Positions 35,771 through 44,139 of a stretch of DNA of 64,000 nucleotides are shown here, one piece after another. The position numbers were made by a program, and so were the translations under genes. Position 1 is the first letter of the stretch; each line of letters begins with the position of its first letter. Source of the stretch: Brevibacillus laterosporus LMG 15441 (GTDB lineage Bacteria > Bacillota > Bacilli > Brevibacillales > Brevibacillaceae); NCBI RefSeq assembly GCF_000219535.2, contig NZ_CP007806.1, forward strand, positions 626,001-690,000, read 5' to 3'. The notes beneath the pieces were generated by a model that worked only from the letters and a program-made list of their open reading frames with translations, was not told where the DNA came from and did no database searches.

Positions 35771-36991
35771 TCAGTCAACGCTAACAGGAAAGCTTTTTAA
35801 ACCGTATATGGTAGTGCTATTTGCAATAGGCACCGGCTGATTGTTCTCGTGAAAGGAAATATGCTTGATATTTTTAAATAATTCTGTCAAAGAAATTTTT
35901 GCTTCTAATCTTGCTAAAGGCGCACCTAAGCAAAAATGTATGCCCTGTCCAAAGGCAAGATGAGGATTTACCCTTCGACTGATATCGAAAGTAGAAGCTT
36001 GCTCGAATACTGTCTCATCCCGGTTAGCTGACCCTATCCAAGCAATGATAATCTGATCTTTTTTAAGCAGATGGGGCCCAATTTGCACATCCGCCCCTAC
36101 TCTTCTGACGACTCGTTGCGCTGGAGAACGATAGCGTAATGATTCCTCTAAAGCTTGGGGAATCAGGGATAAATCCTGCTGAATTTGTCTATAAGCTCCG
36201 GGACTCTCCAATAGACTATACATTGTATTAGAAATAAAGTTTGTTGTCGTCTCATTTCCTGCTACCAATAACAATTTACAAAAAGCGACAAGTTCATCAA
36301 TGGAAATTTTGCTTTTTTCGCTTTCTGCCTGGATAAGAATAGAGATAATATCTGATTCTGGATGAGGGCTTTTTCGTTTATGTTCAACAATTTCTGTAAA
36401 AAAGCTTGTTAACTCCTGATCAGCTTTTGTACGAACAGATAGGAATTGCGTCAAATGATCTGGATCATCGTTATCTGGGGAACTTACCACAATATCTGAC
36501 CATTCCTTAAACTTCGACATCTCTGATGAAGGAACCCCCAGCATCTCGGCAATTACAATGACAGGTAGCGGGTAAGAAAAATCTCGTACTAGATCAAATT
36601 CTTGTTGCTCTTGCACATTTTCTAGAAGCTGCTTCGTGATTTCTTCAATACGTGGGGCCCACGCTTTCATCATTTTCGGGGTAAAAGAATGCATAACAAT
36701 AGAACGAATATCTGTGTGCATAGGCTGATCCATGCCAATCACACTTCGATTAAATGGAGATGCTCTTTTTGGGGGCAAAACGCTAGAAAAATTTTGTTTG
36801 TCTTCCAGTACCCGTTTGACATCGTGATAGAGAAAGACGTTCCACATGTCTGCTTTTTCATTATAGAAAACAGGGGATTGGTGCCTCATTTTTTCGTACC
36901 ACAAAAAAGGATGATAAGGATCTAGTTGAACTTCTTCATCTCTAAAATAATTGCTAGGAATCATGATAAAAGATTGTTTCATGTCATTCAT
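35771..36991 (-). CDS. Cytochrome P450 (CYP107/109-like, soluble)
   Basis: A 406-residue soluble P450. The I-helix oxygen motif is AGNETTT, the K-helix ExxR is EESLRY, and the heme loop FGQGIHFCLGAPLAR places the thiolate at C354. Size and motifs fit bacterial class I enzymes such as B. subtilis YjiB. No ferredoxin gene is adjacent. ATG 36991 follows AAAGGAGG. It is divergent from a TetR gene with a repeated palindromic operator between, so it is probably repressed by that regulator. Substrate unknown. Confidence 0.92.
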   Translation of the reverse strand: MNDMKQSFIMIPSNYFRDEEVQLDPYHPFLWYEKMRHQSPVFYNEKADMWNVFLYHDVKRVLEDKQNFSSVLPPKRASPFNRSVIGMDQPMHTDIRSIVMHSFTPKMMKAWAPRIEEITKQLLENVQEQQEFDLVRDFSYPLPVIVIAEMLGVPSSEMSKFKEWSDIVVSSPDNDDPDHLTQFLSVRTKADQELTSFFTEIVEHKRKSPHPESDIISILIQAESEKSKISIDELVAFCKLLLVAGNETTTNFISNTMYSLLESPGAYRQIQQDLSLIPQALEESLRYRSPAQRVVRRVGADVQIGPHLLKKDQIIIAWIGSANRDETVFEQASTFDISRRVNPHLAFGQGIHFCLGAPLARLEAKISLTELFKNIKHISFHENNQPVPIANSTTIYGLKSFPVSVD

Positions 36992-37029
36992 GATACTCTT
37001 TCCTCCTTTAAAGATGTCGAAAATAATTA

Positions 37030-37062
37030 AACTGAATATCATTCACTGAATATCATTCAGTT
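37030..37062. promoter_or_regulatory. Double palindromic operator between P450 and TetR genes
   Basis: CTGAATATCATTCA occurs twice head to tail (37032 and 37046). Each copy is a TGAAT-N3-ATTCA palindrome, and the whole is bounded by AACTGAAT/ATTCAGTT. It begins 39 bases upstream of the P450 start codon. Confidence 0.75.
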
Positions 37063-37236
37063 TATAAAGTAAGTATAAATCAAGGAGGAAGAAATGTAAA
37101 TTTTTTACTTTAAGAGATTGTGTGCTGTCTACTGGAAAAAATTGATACAATATTCTCTAGGAAGTGGCGCATCTTTTTCAACGCGGAGTATATGTCCTCT
37201 TCCAATACGTACATGTTAATTAGGAGAATAAATACG

Positions 37237-37824
37237 ATGCCGGAAAGAAAATTAACCAAGCGACAAGAAAAAGCCATAGAAACAAAACGCACTATTTATC
37301 ATGTAGCTCTGGATTTGATAAAAGAAAAAGATTATGAGAGTATCTCTATCGAGGAAATTAGTAAGAAAGCAAGTGTATCAGTGGGAACATTTTATTATTA
37401 CTTTAGTTCCAAGGAAGAGATTTATCTTTGCTTATTTCAGGAAATCGATAAACGCTTTGCTCTTGATATACAAGCTGACGAAAAACAAGAGCCAACAAAA
37501 GATCGGCTCTTACATTTTTTTGTTCAATTAGCCAAGCATACATCTGAGCTGGGATTGCACATTAATAAGCAGCTTTATCATGGAAATAATCGACTGTTTA
37601 CTTTGAAACCTTCTTCTACTTGGACAAAGCTTCAGGAGATTATCAGTCAGGGGCGAGCTAGACAAGAATTAACCATGGATTTAAAAGAGGAAGAAATACT
37701 TGAATATTTAATTATGCTATCAAGGGGGATTATTTTTGATTGGTGCATCCATAATGGAAAGTATCCACTGGTTGAGGTGATGCACAAGTACATGAAGAAG
37801 ACCATTTCATCTATATGTAAGTAA
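37237..37824 (+). CDS. TetR-family regulator divergent from P450
   Basis: A 195-residue regulator. The N-terminal helix-turn-helix is clear (SIEEISKKASVSVGTFYYYFSSKEEIYLCL in parts), and the C-terminal ligand domain is unremarkable. ATG 37237 is chosen because AGGAG lies upstream and MPERKLTKRQEKA is a normal TetR start; the longer frame has no SD. Likely controls itself and the P450 through the double palindrome. Confidence 0.87.
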   Translation: MPERKLTKRQEKAIETKRTIYHVALDLIKEKDYESISIEEISKKASVSVGTFYYYFSSKEEIYLCLFQEIDKRFALDIQADEKQEPTKDRLLHFFVQLAKHTSELGLHINKQLYHGNNRLFTLKPSSTWTKLQEIISQGRARQELTMDLKEEEILEYLIMLSRGIIFDWCIHNGKYPLVEVMHKYMKKTISSICK

Positions 37825-37992
37825 ATACGAATGATGGATAGCCAAGGAGCCTATGGATTGAAGGCTGTAAAATCTTAGGAAGCCTCGTATTAAAGATATA
37901 TCAAATTGGTTACACAAGGGGATAAAGCAGATTTTTCCTCCAGAGATATGTTAAGATGTTTTATAGCAAAAAACCAAAGGAGGAACTTTAGC

Positions 37993-39063
37993 TTGCAAGC
38001 GAAACCGATTCATAAGCCTTGGCAGTTACTTTATCGCGTCTATCGCTATATTTTGCCCTTGCTTGAGCAAGAGTTCGCTTATTGGTATGAACGAGCGAAA
38101 GAAATCCCGGATAGGGAGCTTCGAAAACAAGCCATAGCTAGCATGGATACCAAGAAATTTCATTGTCAGGGTGGTTCTGTTTATGCTTCTCAGGTTATGG
38201 CCTATAAAGAAACACTGGTCAAGCTAATCGTAGCTTATCAGACTATCAGTGATTATCTAGATAATTTGTGTGATCGTAGTACGTCACTTGATCCAATTGA
38301 TTTTCGTCAGCTACATTACTCCATGCAGGATGCACTAACTCCTGATGCACCGCTAAGGGATTACTATGAATTTCGTGAGGAAAAGGATGACGGCGGCTTT
38401 TTGAATGCATTAGTTTTGCGATGTCAAGAAATGGTCCGAAATCTACCTTCCTATAAAGATGTTCAGCAGCATATTGTGAATTTATCTACGTTGTATAGCG
38501 ATTTGCAGGTATATAAACATATCGCTTTAGAGAAACGGGAAGAAGCCTTATTAACATGGTGGGATCAGTATAAGGAAAGCTATCCAGAGATAGAATGGCA
38601 AGAGTTTGCTGCGGCGACTGGCTCGACCATTGGTATTTTTGCCTTGTTTTGCTTGGCAACAGAGCCTGCGGTTGATCCTAAGGAAATAGAAGCATTACAT
38701 CATGCCTATTTTCCTTGGATAGGCGGCGTACATATTTTGCTAGATTACCTGATTGATTTAGAAGAGGATCGAGAAGGTGGGGATTTAAACTTTGTCAGTT
38801 ATTATCAATCTGATGAAGAAGCGTATGAGCGGCTGCAATACTTTATTGAACGAGCCAAACAAAGCATTGATCAATTGCCTCATCCTGCGTTTCACCGCAT
38901 GATCGTTGACGGGCTACTTGCCTTTTATTTGGCTGATCAGAAAGTGAATCGGCAACAGCCGCAAATTTATACGATTTCCAAGCGTTTATTAAAAAAGGCA
39001 AGCAGTTTTACTTCTTTTTTATTTTACGTAAACAGCCTATTTATTCGCCGGAAGGAAACATAA
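37993..39063 (+). CDS. YtpB-type tetraprenyl-beta-curcumene synthase (DUF2600)
   Basis: A 356-residue protein of the DUF2600 family, shown for B. subtilis YtpB to be a large-terpene cyclase acting on tetraprenyl diphosphate in sesquarterpene synthesis. Typical segments are CQGGSVYAS, TISDYLDNLCDR (acidic metal site) and LLDYLIDLEEDREGGDLNF. TTG 37993 is the start because AAAGGAGG lies 9 bases upstream; an upstream frame has no SD. Spore-associated lipids are the expected product. Confidence 0.88.
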   Translation: MQAKPIHKPWQLLYRVYRYILPLLEQEFAYWYERAKEIPDRELRKQAIASMDTKKFHCQGGSVYASQVMAYKETLVKLIVAYQTISDYLDNLCDRSTSLDPIDFRQLHYSMQDALTPDAPLRDYYEFREEKDDGGFLNALVLRCQEMVRNLPSYKDVQQHIVNLSTLYSDLQVYKHIALEKREEALLTWWDQYKESYPEIEWQEFAAATGSTIGIFALFCLATEPAVDPKEIEALHHAYFPWIGGVHILLDYLIDLEEDREGGDLNFVSYYQSDEEAYERLQYFIERAKQSIDQLPHPAFHRMIVDGLLAFYLADQKVNRQQPQIYTISKRLLKKASSFTSFLFYVNSLFIRRKET

Positions 39064-39064
39064 T

Positions 39065-39241
39065 TTATGGACGAAGATGTTTCTTTTTATAAGAAAATCC
39101 GAACCCCATCAAACAGGTTGCCAATACCAAGCAGCCAATGATACCAAGTGCGCTTTTTAGTCCAATAAAGACACCTACTCCTACCAAGCAGAAGGCAACT
39201 AACACTGCAAGGAAAAAAGTCACCAATTTATATTGATTCAT
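39065..39241 (-). CDS. DUF5325-like 58-residue membrane protein
   Basis: An open frame of 58 codons on the minus strand with AAAGGAGGT 8 bases before the ATG. The product has two membrane helices (residues about 6-27 and 31-49) and a basic tail KKKHLRP; the IIGCLVLATCLMGFGFSYKKK ending resembles DUF5325 proteins. It is tail to tail with YtpB, 1 base apart. Confidence 0.75.
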   Translation of the reverse strand: MNQYKLVTFFLAVLVAFCLVGVGVFIGLKSALGIIGCLVLATCLMGFGFSYKKKHLRP

Positions 39242-39363
39242 TAGGGAATACCTCCTTTGTTGACGGTGTTCCTATTATACCTTATTTTTTCGGTTTGTTT
39301 TACATTTTCTGAATTTGGAAGTGTCGTTAACAGTAGTATTTTCCAAACACAACTTATCTTCAT

Positions 39364-39406
39364 AAGCCTTTGCCAATCTTATTAGGTTGGTAAGGGCTTT
39401 TTTTGC
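39364..39406 (+). terminator. Plus-strand terminator beyond the DUF5325 gene
   Basis: AAGCCTTTGCCAA pairs with TTGGTAAGGGCTT (two G-U pairs) and seven T residues follow. The nearest plus-strand gene upstream is ytpB, 300 bases away, so ytpB transcripts may run antisense through DUF5325 to here. Confidence 0.75.
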
Positions 39407-39467
39407 ATGCAAGAAAAAAAGAGGTGTATGATTTGACTGTGCTTTTGGGCTGTAGTTGTGAAAGGGA

Positions 39468-39496
39468 TTGACACCAAACACAAAAAGAAGTAGTGT
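39468..39496 (+). promoter_or_regulatory. Sigma-A promoter of the YtrA-type operon
   Basis: TTGACA, 17-base spacer, TAGTGT. The expected transcription start falls at the edge of the operator at 39502. Confidence 0.7.
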
Positions 39497-39501
39497 ATTA
39501 A

Positions 39502-39524
39502 GTGTACTACATGATATAGTACAC
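39502..39524. promoter_or_regulatory. Operator of the YtrA-type regulator
   Basis: GTGTACTA, 7-base spacer, TAGTACAC: a perfect 8-bp inverted repeat just downstream of the -10 element, in the place and style of YtrA-family autoregulatory sites. Confidence 0.75.
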
Positions 39525-39552
39525 ACCGAACTGTAAGAGGTGGTTGATTATC

Positions 39553-39942
39553 ATGATTCTGATTAATGAACGAAGTCCTTCGCCCATTTATGAACAGATC
39601 ATTCAGCAGATAAAAGAGTTGATTCTAAAAGGTATATTACAGGAGGGAGAAAAATTGCCATCGGTACGAGAACTGTCCGGCATGATTGTTGTTAATCCAA
39701 ATACAGTGAGTAAGGCATATCAGGAATTGGAAAGGCAAGGAATTATCGAGACGTTGCGTGGAAAAGGAACTTTCGTCGCTAAGCAACAGGTCCCTCGGAT
39801 GGAAACAGAGCGTTTGGATAAATTCGAGGAATCCTTAAAACAAATCGTTATTGAAGCAAGTTACCTAGGGATTAGCACACAGCAAGTACAAGAGTGGGTT
39901 GAGAAGTACATGTTAGAATTACGAGGTGATTCAAATGCTTAG
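39553..39942 (+). CDS. YtrA-subfamily GntR regulator
   Basis: A 129-residue short GntR regulator: winged helix PIYEQIIQQIKELIL, EGEKLPSVRELSGMIVVNP and a small C-terminal dimerisation helix pair. YtrA-type regulators repress adjacent ABC transporter genes and respond to cell-envelope antibiotics in several Bacilli. ATG 39553 is preferred over an upstream TTG that abuts the SD. It overlaps the ATPase gene by 8 bases. Confidence 0.88.
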   Translation: MILINERSPSPIYEQIIQQIKELILKGILQEGEKLPSVRELSGMIVVNPNTVSKAYQELERQGIIETLRGKGTFVAKQQVPRMETERLDKFEESLKQIVIEASYLGISTQQVQEWVEKYMLELRGDSNA

Positions 39943-40819
39943 TTTATATAATGTAAGTAAAGTAATTGATGAGGAAGAGATATTACATAACATTAGCTTT
40001 GAGATACCTAGGGGTGTGATTGTAGGTCTTGTAGGTCGTAATGGGTCGGGTAAAACAACCTTGTTGCGTACGATCATGGGAATTTTGGATACGGATGGGG
40101 GAAGTGTGGATCTGGATGGTCGCTCCATCCACCAGCACCCGGAGTGTAAAAAAGACATGCTTTTTGTTCCAGATTCTCCAGAAGCGTTGCATTTTTATAC
40201 ACCTGATGAATGCGCTAAGCTGTACAAAGCTATGTACCCTAACTTTGATTATGCTTACTATGTAACGCTGATGGAGCGCTTTAAGCTTCCAAGACGAAAA
40301 AAAATTCGTCAATTTTCTAAAGGAATGAAAGCTCTGGCGTCACTTATCTTAGCGTTCTCCTCAAAGGTATCCATGATTATACTAGATGAACCGACAAACG
40401 GAATTGATCCGATAGTCAAAAAACAGGTACTAGGTATGATTGTTGAAGAAGTTGCCCAACGTGAAGTAAGCTTTATCATTTCCTCGCACCAACTTGAAGA
40501 GCTAGAAAGAATAGCTGACATGATTATCATGATTAAAAAAGGAAGTGTTGAAGCTACGACTTCGCAAACAGATACTGAAGAGAGATTTAAGAAGTTTCAG
40601 GTGGTTTTTAAAGGAGAAGCTCCACAGACATTGCTTGACCTGCCGCAGGTATATCTTCTTCAGCAGGTAGGGCGTGTACATACCTTATTACTGGAGGATC
40701 CAACAGGCTCAGCATTAGCTCGATTACAAGAGGAACAACCACTCTTATTAGAAAAATTACCAGTTGATTTAGAAGATTTATTTATTACCAAGCTAGGTGG
40801 TGACGATTATGTTTCATAA
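39935..40819 (+). CDS. ABC transporter ATPase of the YtrA-type operon
   Basis: A 294-residue ATPase with Walker A GRNGSGKTTLL, signature RQFSKGMKALASL, Walker B MIILDEPTNGID and H-loop SSHQLEELE. The C-terminal 70 residues are a BcrA-like extension. ATG 39935 follows GAGGTGAT. It overlaps both neighbours, so the three genes are coupled. Similar three-gene units export or sense peptide antibiotics; the substrate is unknown. Confidence 0.88.
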   Translation: MLSLYNVSKVIDEEEILHNISFEIPRGVIVGLVGRNGSGKTTLLRTIMGILDTDGGSVDLDGRSIHQHPECKKDMLFVPDSPEALHFYTPDECAKLYKAMYPNFDYAYYVTLMERFKLPRRKKIRQFSKGMKALASLILAFSSKVSMIILDEPTNGIDPIVKKQVLGMIVEEVAQREVSFIISSHQLEELERIADMIIMIKKGSVEATTSQTDTEERFKKFQVVFKGEAPQTLLDLPQVYLLQQVGRVHTLLLEDPTGSALARLQEEQPLLLEKLPVDLEDLFITKLGGDDYVS

Positions 40820-41798
40820 AGCATTATGGCTAAAGGAATGGAAACAGAGTAAATCAATGATATGGTTGTTACCGTTTATTACCTTTCTGTGTATGGGCTT
40901 CACCCGTATGCAGAATACCTTATTTCTAACTGAAAACCAGGTTATCATGAATGTAGCTCGATTAAAAAAAGAAGGAGCAGAGTTTTTTTACTTTGCTACT
41001 AATAATTCAAATTATCTATTTGCTAGCTTTCCAGTACTGTTGTTGATTGCTTTGACATTGATGGGATCGGAGAGAAGAAGCCTAGTAAACGATTTTACTT
41101 TCTCTATGCCTTTTTCACGCAGAGATATTTATTTGACCAAATGGATGCTAGGGGCATCAACGATTGTTATTAGTTTAGTATTGAATACTTTAATTGATAT
41201 GATCGTTATCCTGGTTTCTCCATTCCAAGAATTTTTCATTTTGAAGGAGCATCTTTATCCTTTACTTCAGTCATCATTAGCTCTCATCGCTTTTTATAGC
41301 TTTGTCCTGATGATTGGAACCTTAGCGGGTGGAACAATGGTTCAAGCCATGCTGTCCCTAATCTTTAGTATCTTTCCTGTTGGAAGTGCCTTCTTAACTA
41401 ACGGGTTTTTACAAATGAATTTTGGCATCGAATTAAACTTTGACTTATTTCCAATCAATCTTATCTTGTTGACAAGTCCATTAGTAGTAGTAAACATGTT
41501 TGGAAAGCTATCGTCACCTTTTTTGATTCCGTTTTTGCATTTGCTTGTTACATTAGGACTCGGTATTTTCTTATATCAACGCAATCGATTAGAGAATAAT
41601 GGCAAGGTTATTATGTTTCCAGCGTTAGAGCCTGTGTTTTACGGGGGAGCTATTCTGTGCTTTGCCTTACTTGGTGGACTTTTTGCCTCAACTGTAATTG
41701 AAAAAGATTTATTTACGTATTACGCCGGTTTTATTTCTTTAGGGATTTTAGCAGCCATCGGGTCTTACTTTTTGCGAAATGCTCGGATTCGTATGTAG
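40809..41798 (+). CDS. ABC-2 type permease of the YtrA-type operon
   Basis: A 329-residue membrane protein with about seven hydrophobic segments and an early charged LWLKEWKQSK stretch typical of ABC-2 permeases. The loop FTFSMPFSRRDIYLTKW matches the family. ATG 40809 overlaps the ATPase end by 11 bases. Confidence 0.83.
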   Translation: MFHKALWLKEWKQSKSMIWLLPFITFLCMGFTRMQNTLFLTENQVIMNVARLKKEGAEFFYFATNNSNYLFASFPVLLLIALTLMGSERRSLVNDFTFSMPFSRRDIYLTKWMLGASTIVISLVLNTLIDMIVILVSPFQEFFILKEHLYPLLQSSLALIAFYSFVLMIGTLAGGTMVQAMLSLIFSIFPVGSAFLTNGFLQMNFGIELNFDLFPINLILLTSPLVVVNMFGKLSSPFLIPFLHLLVTLGLGIFLYQRNRLENNGKVIMFPALEPVFYGGAILCFALLGGLFASTVIEKDLFTYYAGFISLGILAAIGSYFLRNARIRM

Positions 41799-41914
41799 CC
41801 CACATGTAAAAGGGTAAGCTTGTTGCCATTCTGCAAATTTTTATTTTACAACCAGAATCAAAGCTTATGGTCGATAAATAGCGTCGTTTGGACAATTGCT
41901 TCCACTTTTAGGAG

Positions 41915-41953
41915 GAGGCTTGGTAGCGTTGGTGCCAAGCCTCGCTTTTACTT
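41915..41953 (+). terminator. Terminator of the YtrA-type operon
   Basis: GAGGCTTGG pairs with CCAAGCCTC and a T-rich run follows. Confidence 0.8.
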
Positions 41954-42081
41954 TGTGGTAGCATGCTAGCCCTTTTCAAGGATAGGCGCTGTGATCCTAC
42001 AACGTCACCTTTTGCCACAAAACAGGAAAAGTATGAAACGAAACATACGAGACATCAATGTGTCTTCGTGTAAGTGTAATG

Positions 42082-43878
42082 TTATTGTTTGATTGATTCC
42101 TCTACAAGTCCATACCTTCTCATTTTGTTATAAAGCGTACCGCGTGACATTCCTAGTAGCTCCGCGGCCGCTTTTTTATTTCCATAAGTGCGTTCTAATG
42201 CTTGTAATATTTTTGTTTTTTCCATATCGCTCCCCTTTTCCAACCGAGCTGGTACATATTCGTTGTGTAAGCCATATATCTCAGAGGTAGTCTGGCTGAT
42301 GGCAGAAGGAGATACAGTGGCTGCTATATAGGCTGAAGACAGCTCTGTAGCTGATGAGCTACTGGATTTGGACGGATGATCCGAATTACGTTCGTGAGCG
42401 TTCTTTAATGCGGCAGGAAGATGCTCCCAAGTAATGACTCCATTTTCTTGTAAAATGGATAAACGCTCAATGATGTTGCGGAGCTGACGAATGTTTCCGG
42501 GCCAATGATAGTCAAGGAGTGCTTGCATCACATCTGGCATAATGCGGGGCACTGCTTGATTATTAGCAAGAGAATATTCATGCAGGAAAATCGGAACCAA
42601 TTCTAAGATATCCTCTGAACGTTCCCGTAACGACGGAAGCTCTAGAGAAAAAACATTTAATCGATAATATAAATCCTCACGAAAACGTCCCTCTGCCACC
42701 ATTTTTTCTAGGTTTTTGTTTGTAGCTGCAATGATTCGTGTATTCACATAAATCGGTTCTGTTCCACCGACACGATAGAATTGTCGCTCCTGTAGGGCAC
42801 GTAATAACTTCGCTTGCAATTCTAGCGGTAATTCCCCAATCTCGTCTAAAAAAAGCGTACCTTCATGAGCCAGCTCAATCTTTCCTGGTTTCCCTTTTCG
42901 CTCGGCTCCCGTAAAAGCTCCCCCCTGATAGCCAAAAAGCTCGCTTTCAAATAAGGCGGCAGGAATGGCTGCGCAGTTAATGGCTACAAAAGATTTTTTA
43001 CTGCGTTTACTTACCTGATGAATAGCCTGAGCAAATAGTTCCTTACCCACTCCGCTTTCTCCATATATAAGGACAGTAGCATCGGTTACGGCGACCTTTC
43101 GGGCTGTCTGCATAGCTGTTTGTAAAGCAGGCGAATGTCCCTTGATAGGGAAAAATGGATCAGTGGGAGCTTGGTAGCGAGTCATTTCCTGCTGCAAATT
43201 GTGTAAATGCTCTGTTGTATTAGTTAATTCCTCATGCAGTTTGACTAATTCAGTAATGTCCTGCTCAATGGAGATGGCTCCAATAATCTCTGATGATTGA
43301 ATGATTGGGGCTGAGTTAATCAAAACGTGTTGATTAGGACGCGGGATATGGTAGAGCCTTTGGACAGCCGATCCCTCTGATAATGCAATCTTTAAGCGAA
43401 TAGATTCGCTAGCAAAATGGTTATCCAACGAAGTGCCCACAACATCTTCTTTTTTGATTTGATACATCTTTTCTGCTGCTGGATTCCAATAAACAACCTG
43501 ATTAAAAGAGTCTACAATGGTGGTCGCCTCGCTCATAGTCGACAATAAAGTATGAAGGAGAGCTTCTTGATTGCTGGCGACAGTGCCAATGATCTCAAAT
43601 AATTGCCTAAAGGGCAGATAGCCAAGAGGCTTGCCGTCTGCGGAATCCAACACAAATAGCTTTGAGTGGAAAGCTGGAGCTGTTGATTGCGAAAGAAAGC
43701 TAGATGCACATAAAAAGGCCTGCCATAGCGTATGTGAACTAGGAATGGCACAATATTCAGGCAAGTAAGAATGCATGACATCCCCAGCAGTGTTAGATTG
43801 ACTTGTCACATCCTCAGAGAAAGAAAGCGGTAACATACAAGCGGTTACCTTCATTTGTAACGAGAAGAAGGATTTCAT
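42082..43878 (-). CDS. Sigma-54-dependent activator with PAS and Fis domains
   Basis: About 598 residues. A PAS domain is near residues 110-210 (STIVD-like FNQVVYWNPAAEKMY). The AAA+ domain has Walker A GESGVGKE, the sigma-54 contact loop GAFTGA (FGYQGGAFTGAERKG) and Walker B TLFLDEIGEL. The C-terminal Fis helix-turn-helix is KKAAAELLGMSRGTLYNKMRRYG. It is divergent from proline dehydrogenase, which has a perfect sigma-54 promoter, so it is probably the proline catabolism activator. ATG 43878 follows AGGTGAT; GTG 43920 is an alternative. Confidence 0.92.
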   Translation of the reverse strand: MKSFFSLQMKVTACMLPLSFSEDVTSQSNTAGDVMHSYLPEYCAIPSSHTLWQAFLCASSFLSQSTAPAFHSKLFVLDSADGKPLGYLPFRQLFEIIGTVASNQEALLHTLLSTMSEATTIVDSFNQVVYWNPAAEKMYQIKKEDVVGTSLDNHFASESIRLKIALSEGSAVQRLYHIPRPNQHVLINSAPIIQSSEIIGAISIEQDITELVKLHEELTNTTEHLHNLQQEMTRYQAPTDPFFPIKGHSPALQTAMQTARKVAVTDATVLIYGESGVGKELFAQAIHQVSKRSKKSFVAINCAAIPAALFESELFGYQGGAFTGAERKGKPGKIELAHEGTLFLDEIGELPLELQAKLLRALQERQFYRVGGTEPIYVNTRIIAATNKNLEKMVAEGRFREDLYYRLNVFSLELPSLRERSEDILELVPIFLHEYSLANNQAVPRIMPDVMQALLDYHWPGNIRQLRNIIERLSILQENGVITWEHLPAALKNAHERNSDHPSKSSSSSATELSSAYIAATVSPSAISQTTSEIYGLHNEYVPARLEKGSDMEKTKILQALERTYGNKKAAAELLGMSRGTLYNKMRRYGLVEESIKQ

Positions 43879-43943
43879 GAGATCACCTGTGCTGTTTGAC
43901 ATTATGATTGATACTTTCACAAAAAGGACACTCTTTAATCATT

Positions 43944-43974
43944 AGTGTACATGATTTTGAACAAAAGTGTACAT
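43944..43974 (+). promoter_or_regulatory. Candidate upstream activator sites
   Basis: AGTGTACAT occurs at 43944 and again at 43966, a 22-base offset, about 95-120 bases before the sigma-54 promoter. Two helical turns of spacing suits dimers of the activator on one face of the DNA. Confidence 0.6.
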
Positions 43975-44066
43975 AAATGTCAAAATACTATGTGTTTTCA
44001 TACGACGGGACACCAGAAAGGTTAGAAATTGACGATTTTATGAGATTTTTCCCGAATTCGCTCGAT

Positions 44067-44083
44067 TGGCACGATGCTTGCTT
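44067..44083 (+). promoter_or_regulatory. Sigma-54 (-24/-12) promoter of proline dehydrogenase
   Basis: TGGCACG-N4-TTGCTT matches the consensus TGGCACG-N4-TTGCW exactly. It is about 60 bases before the start codon and just downstream of the activator-site repeats. Confidence 0.93.
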
Positions 44084-44139
44084 GGTATATAAAGCAGAAA
44101 GTAAATGTACTGGTAAAGCAGCTTGAGGGGGATGTAATG

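Noticed and set aside
39275-39526. 83-codon minus-strand frame over the YtrA-type promoter
   Set aside because: Overlaps a clear promoter, operator and terminator; no SD.
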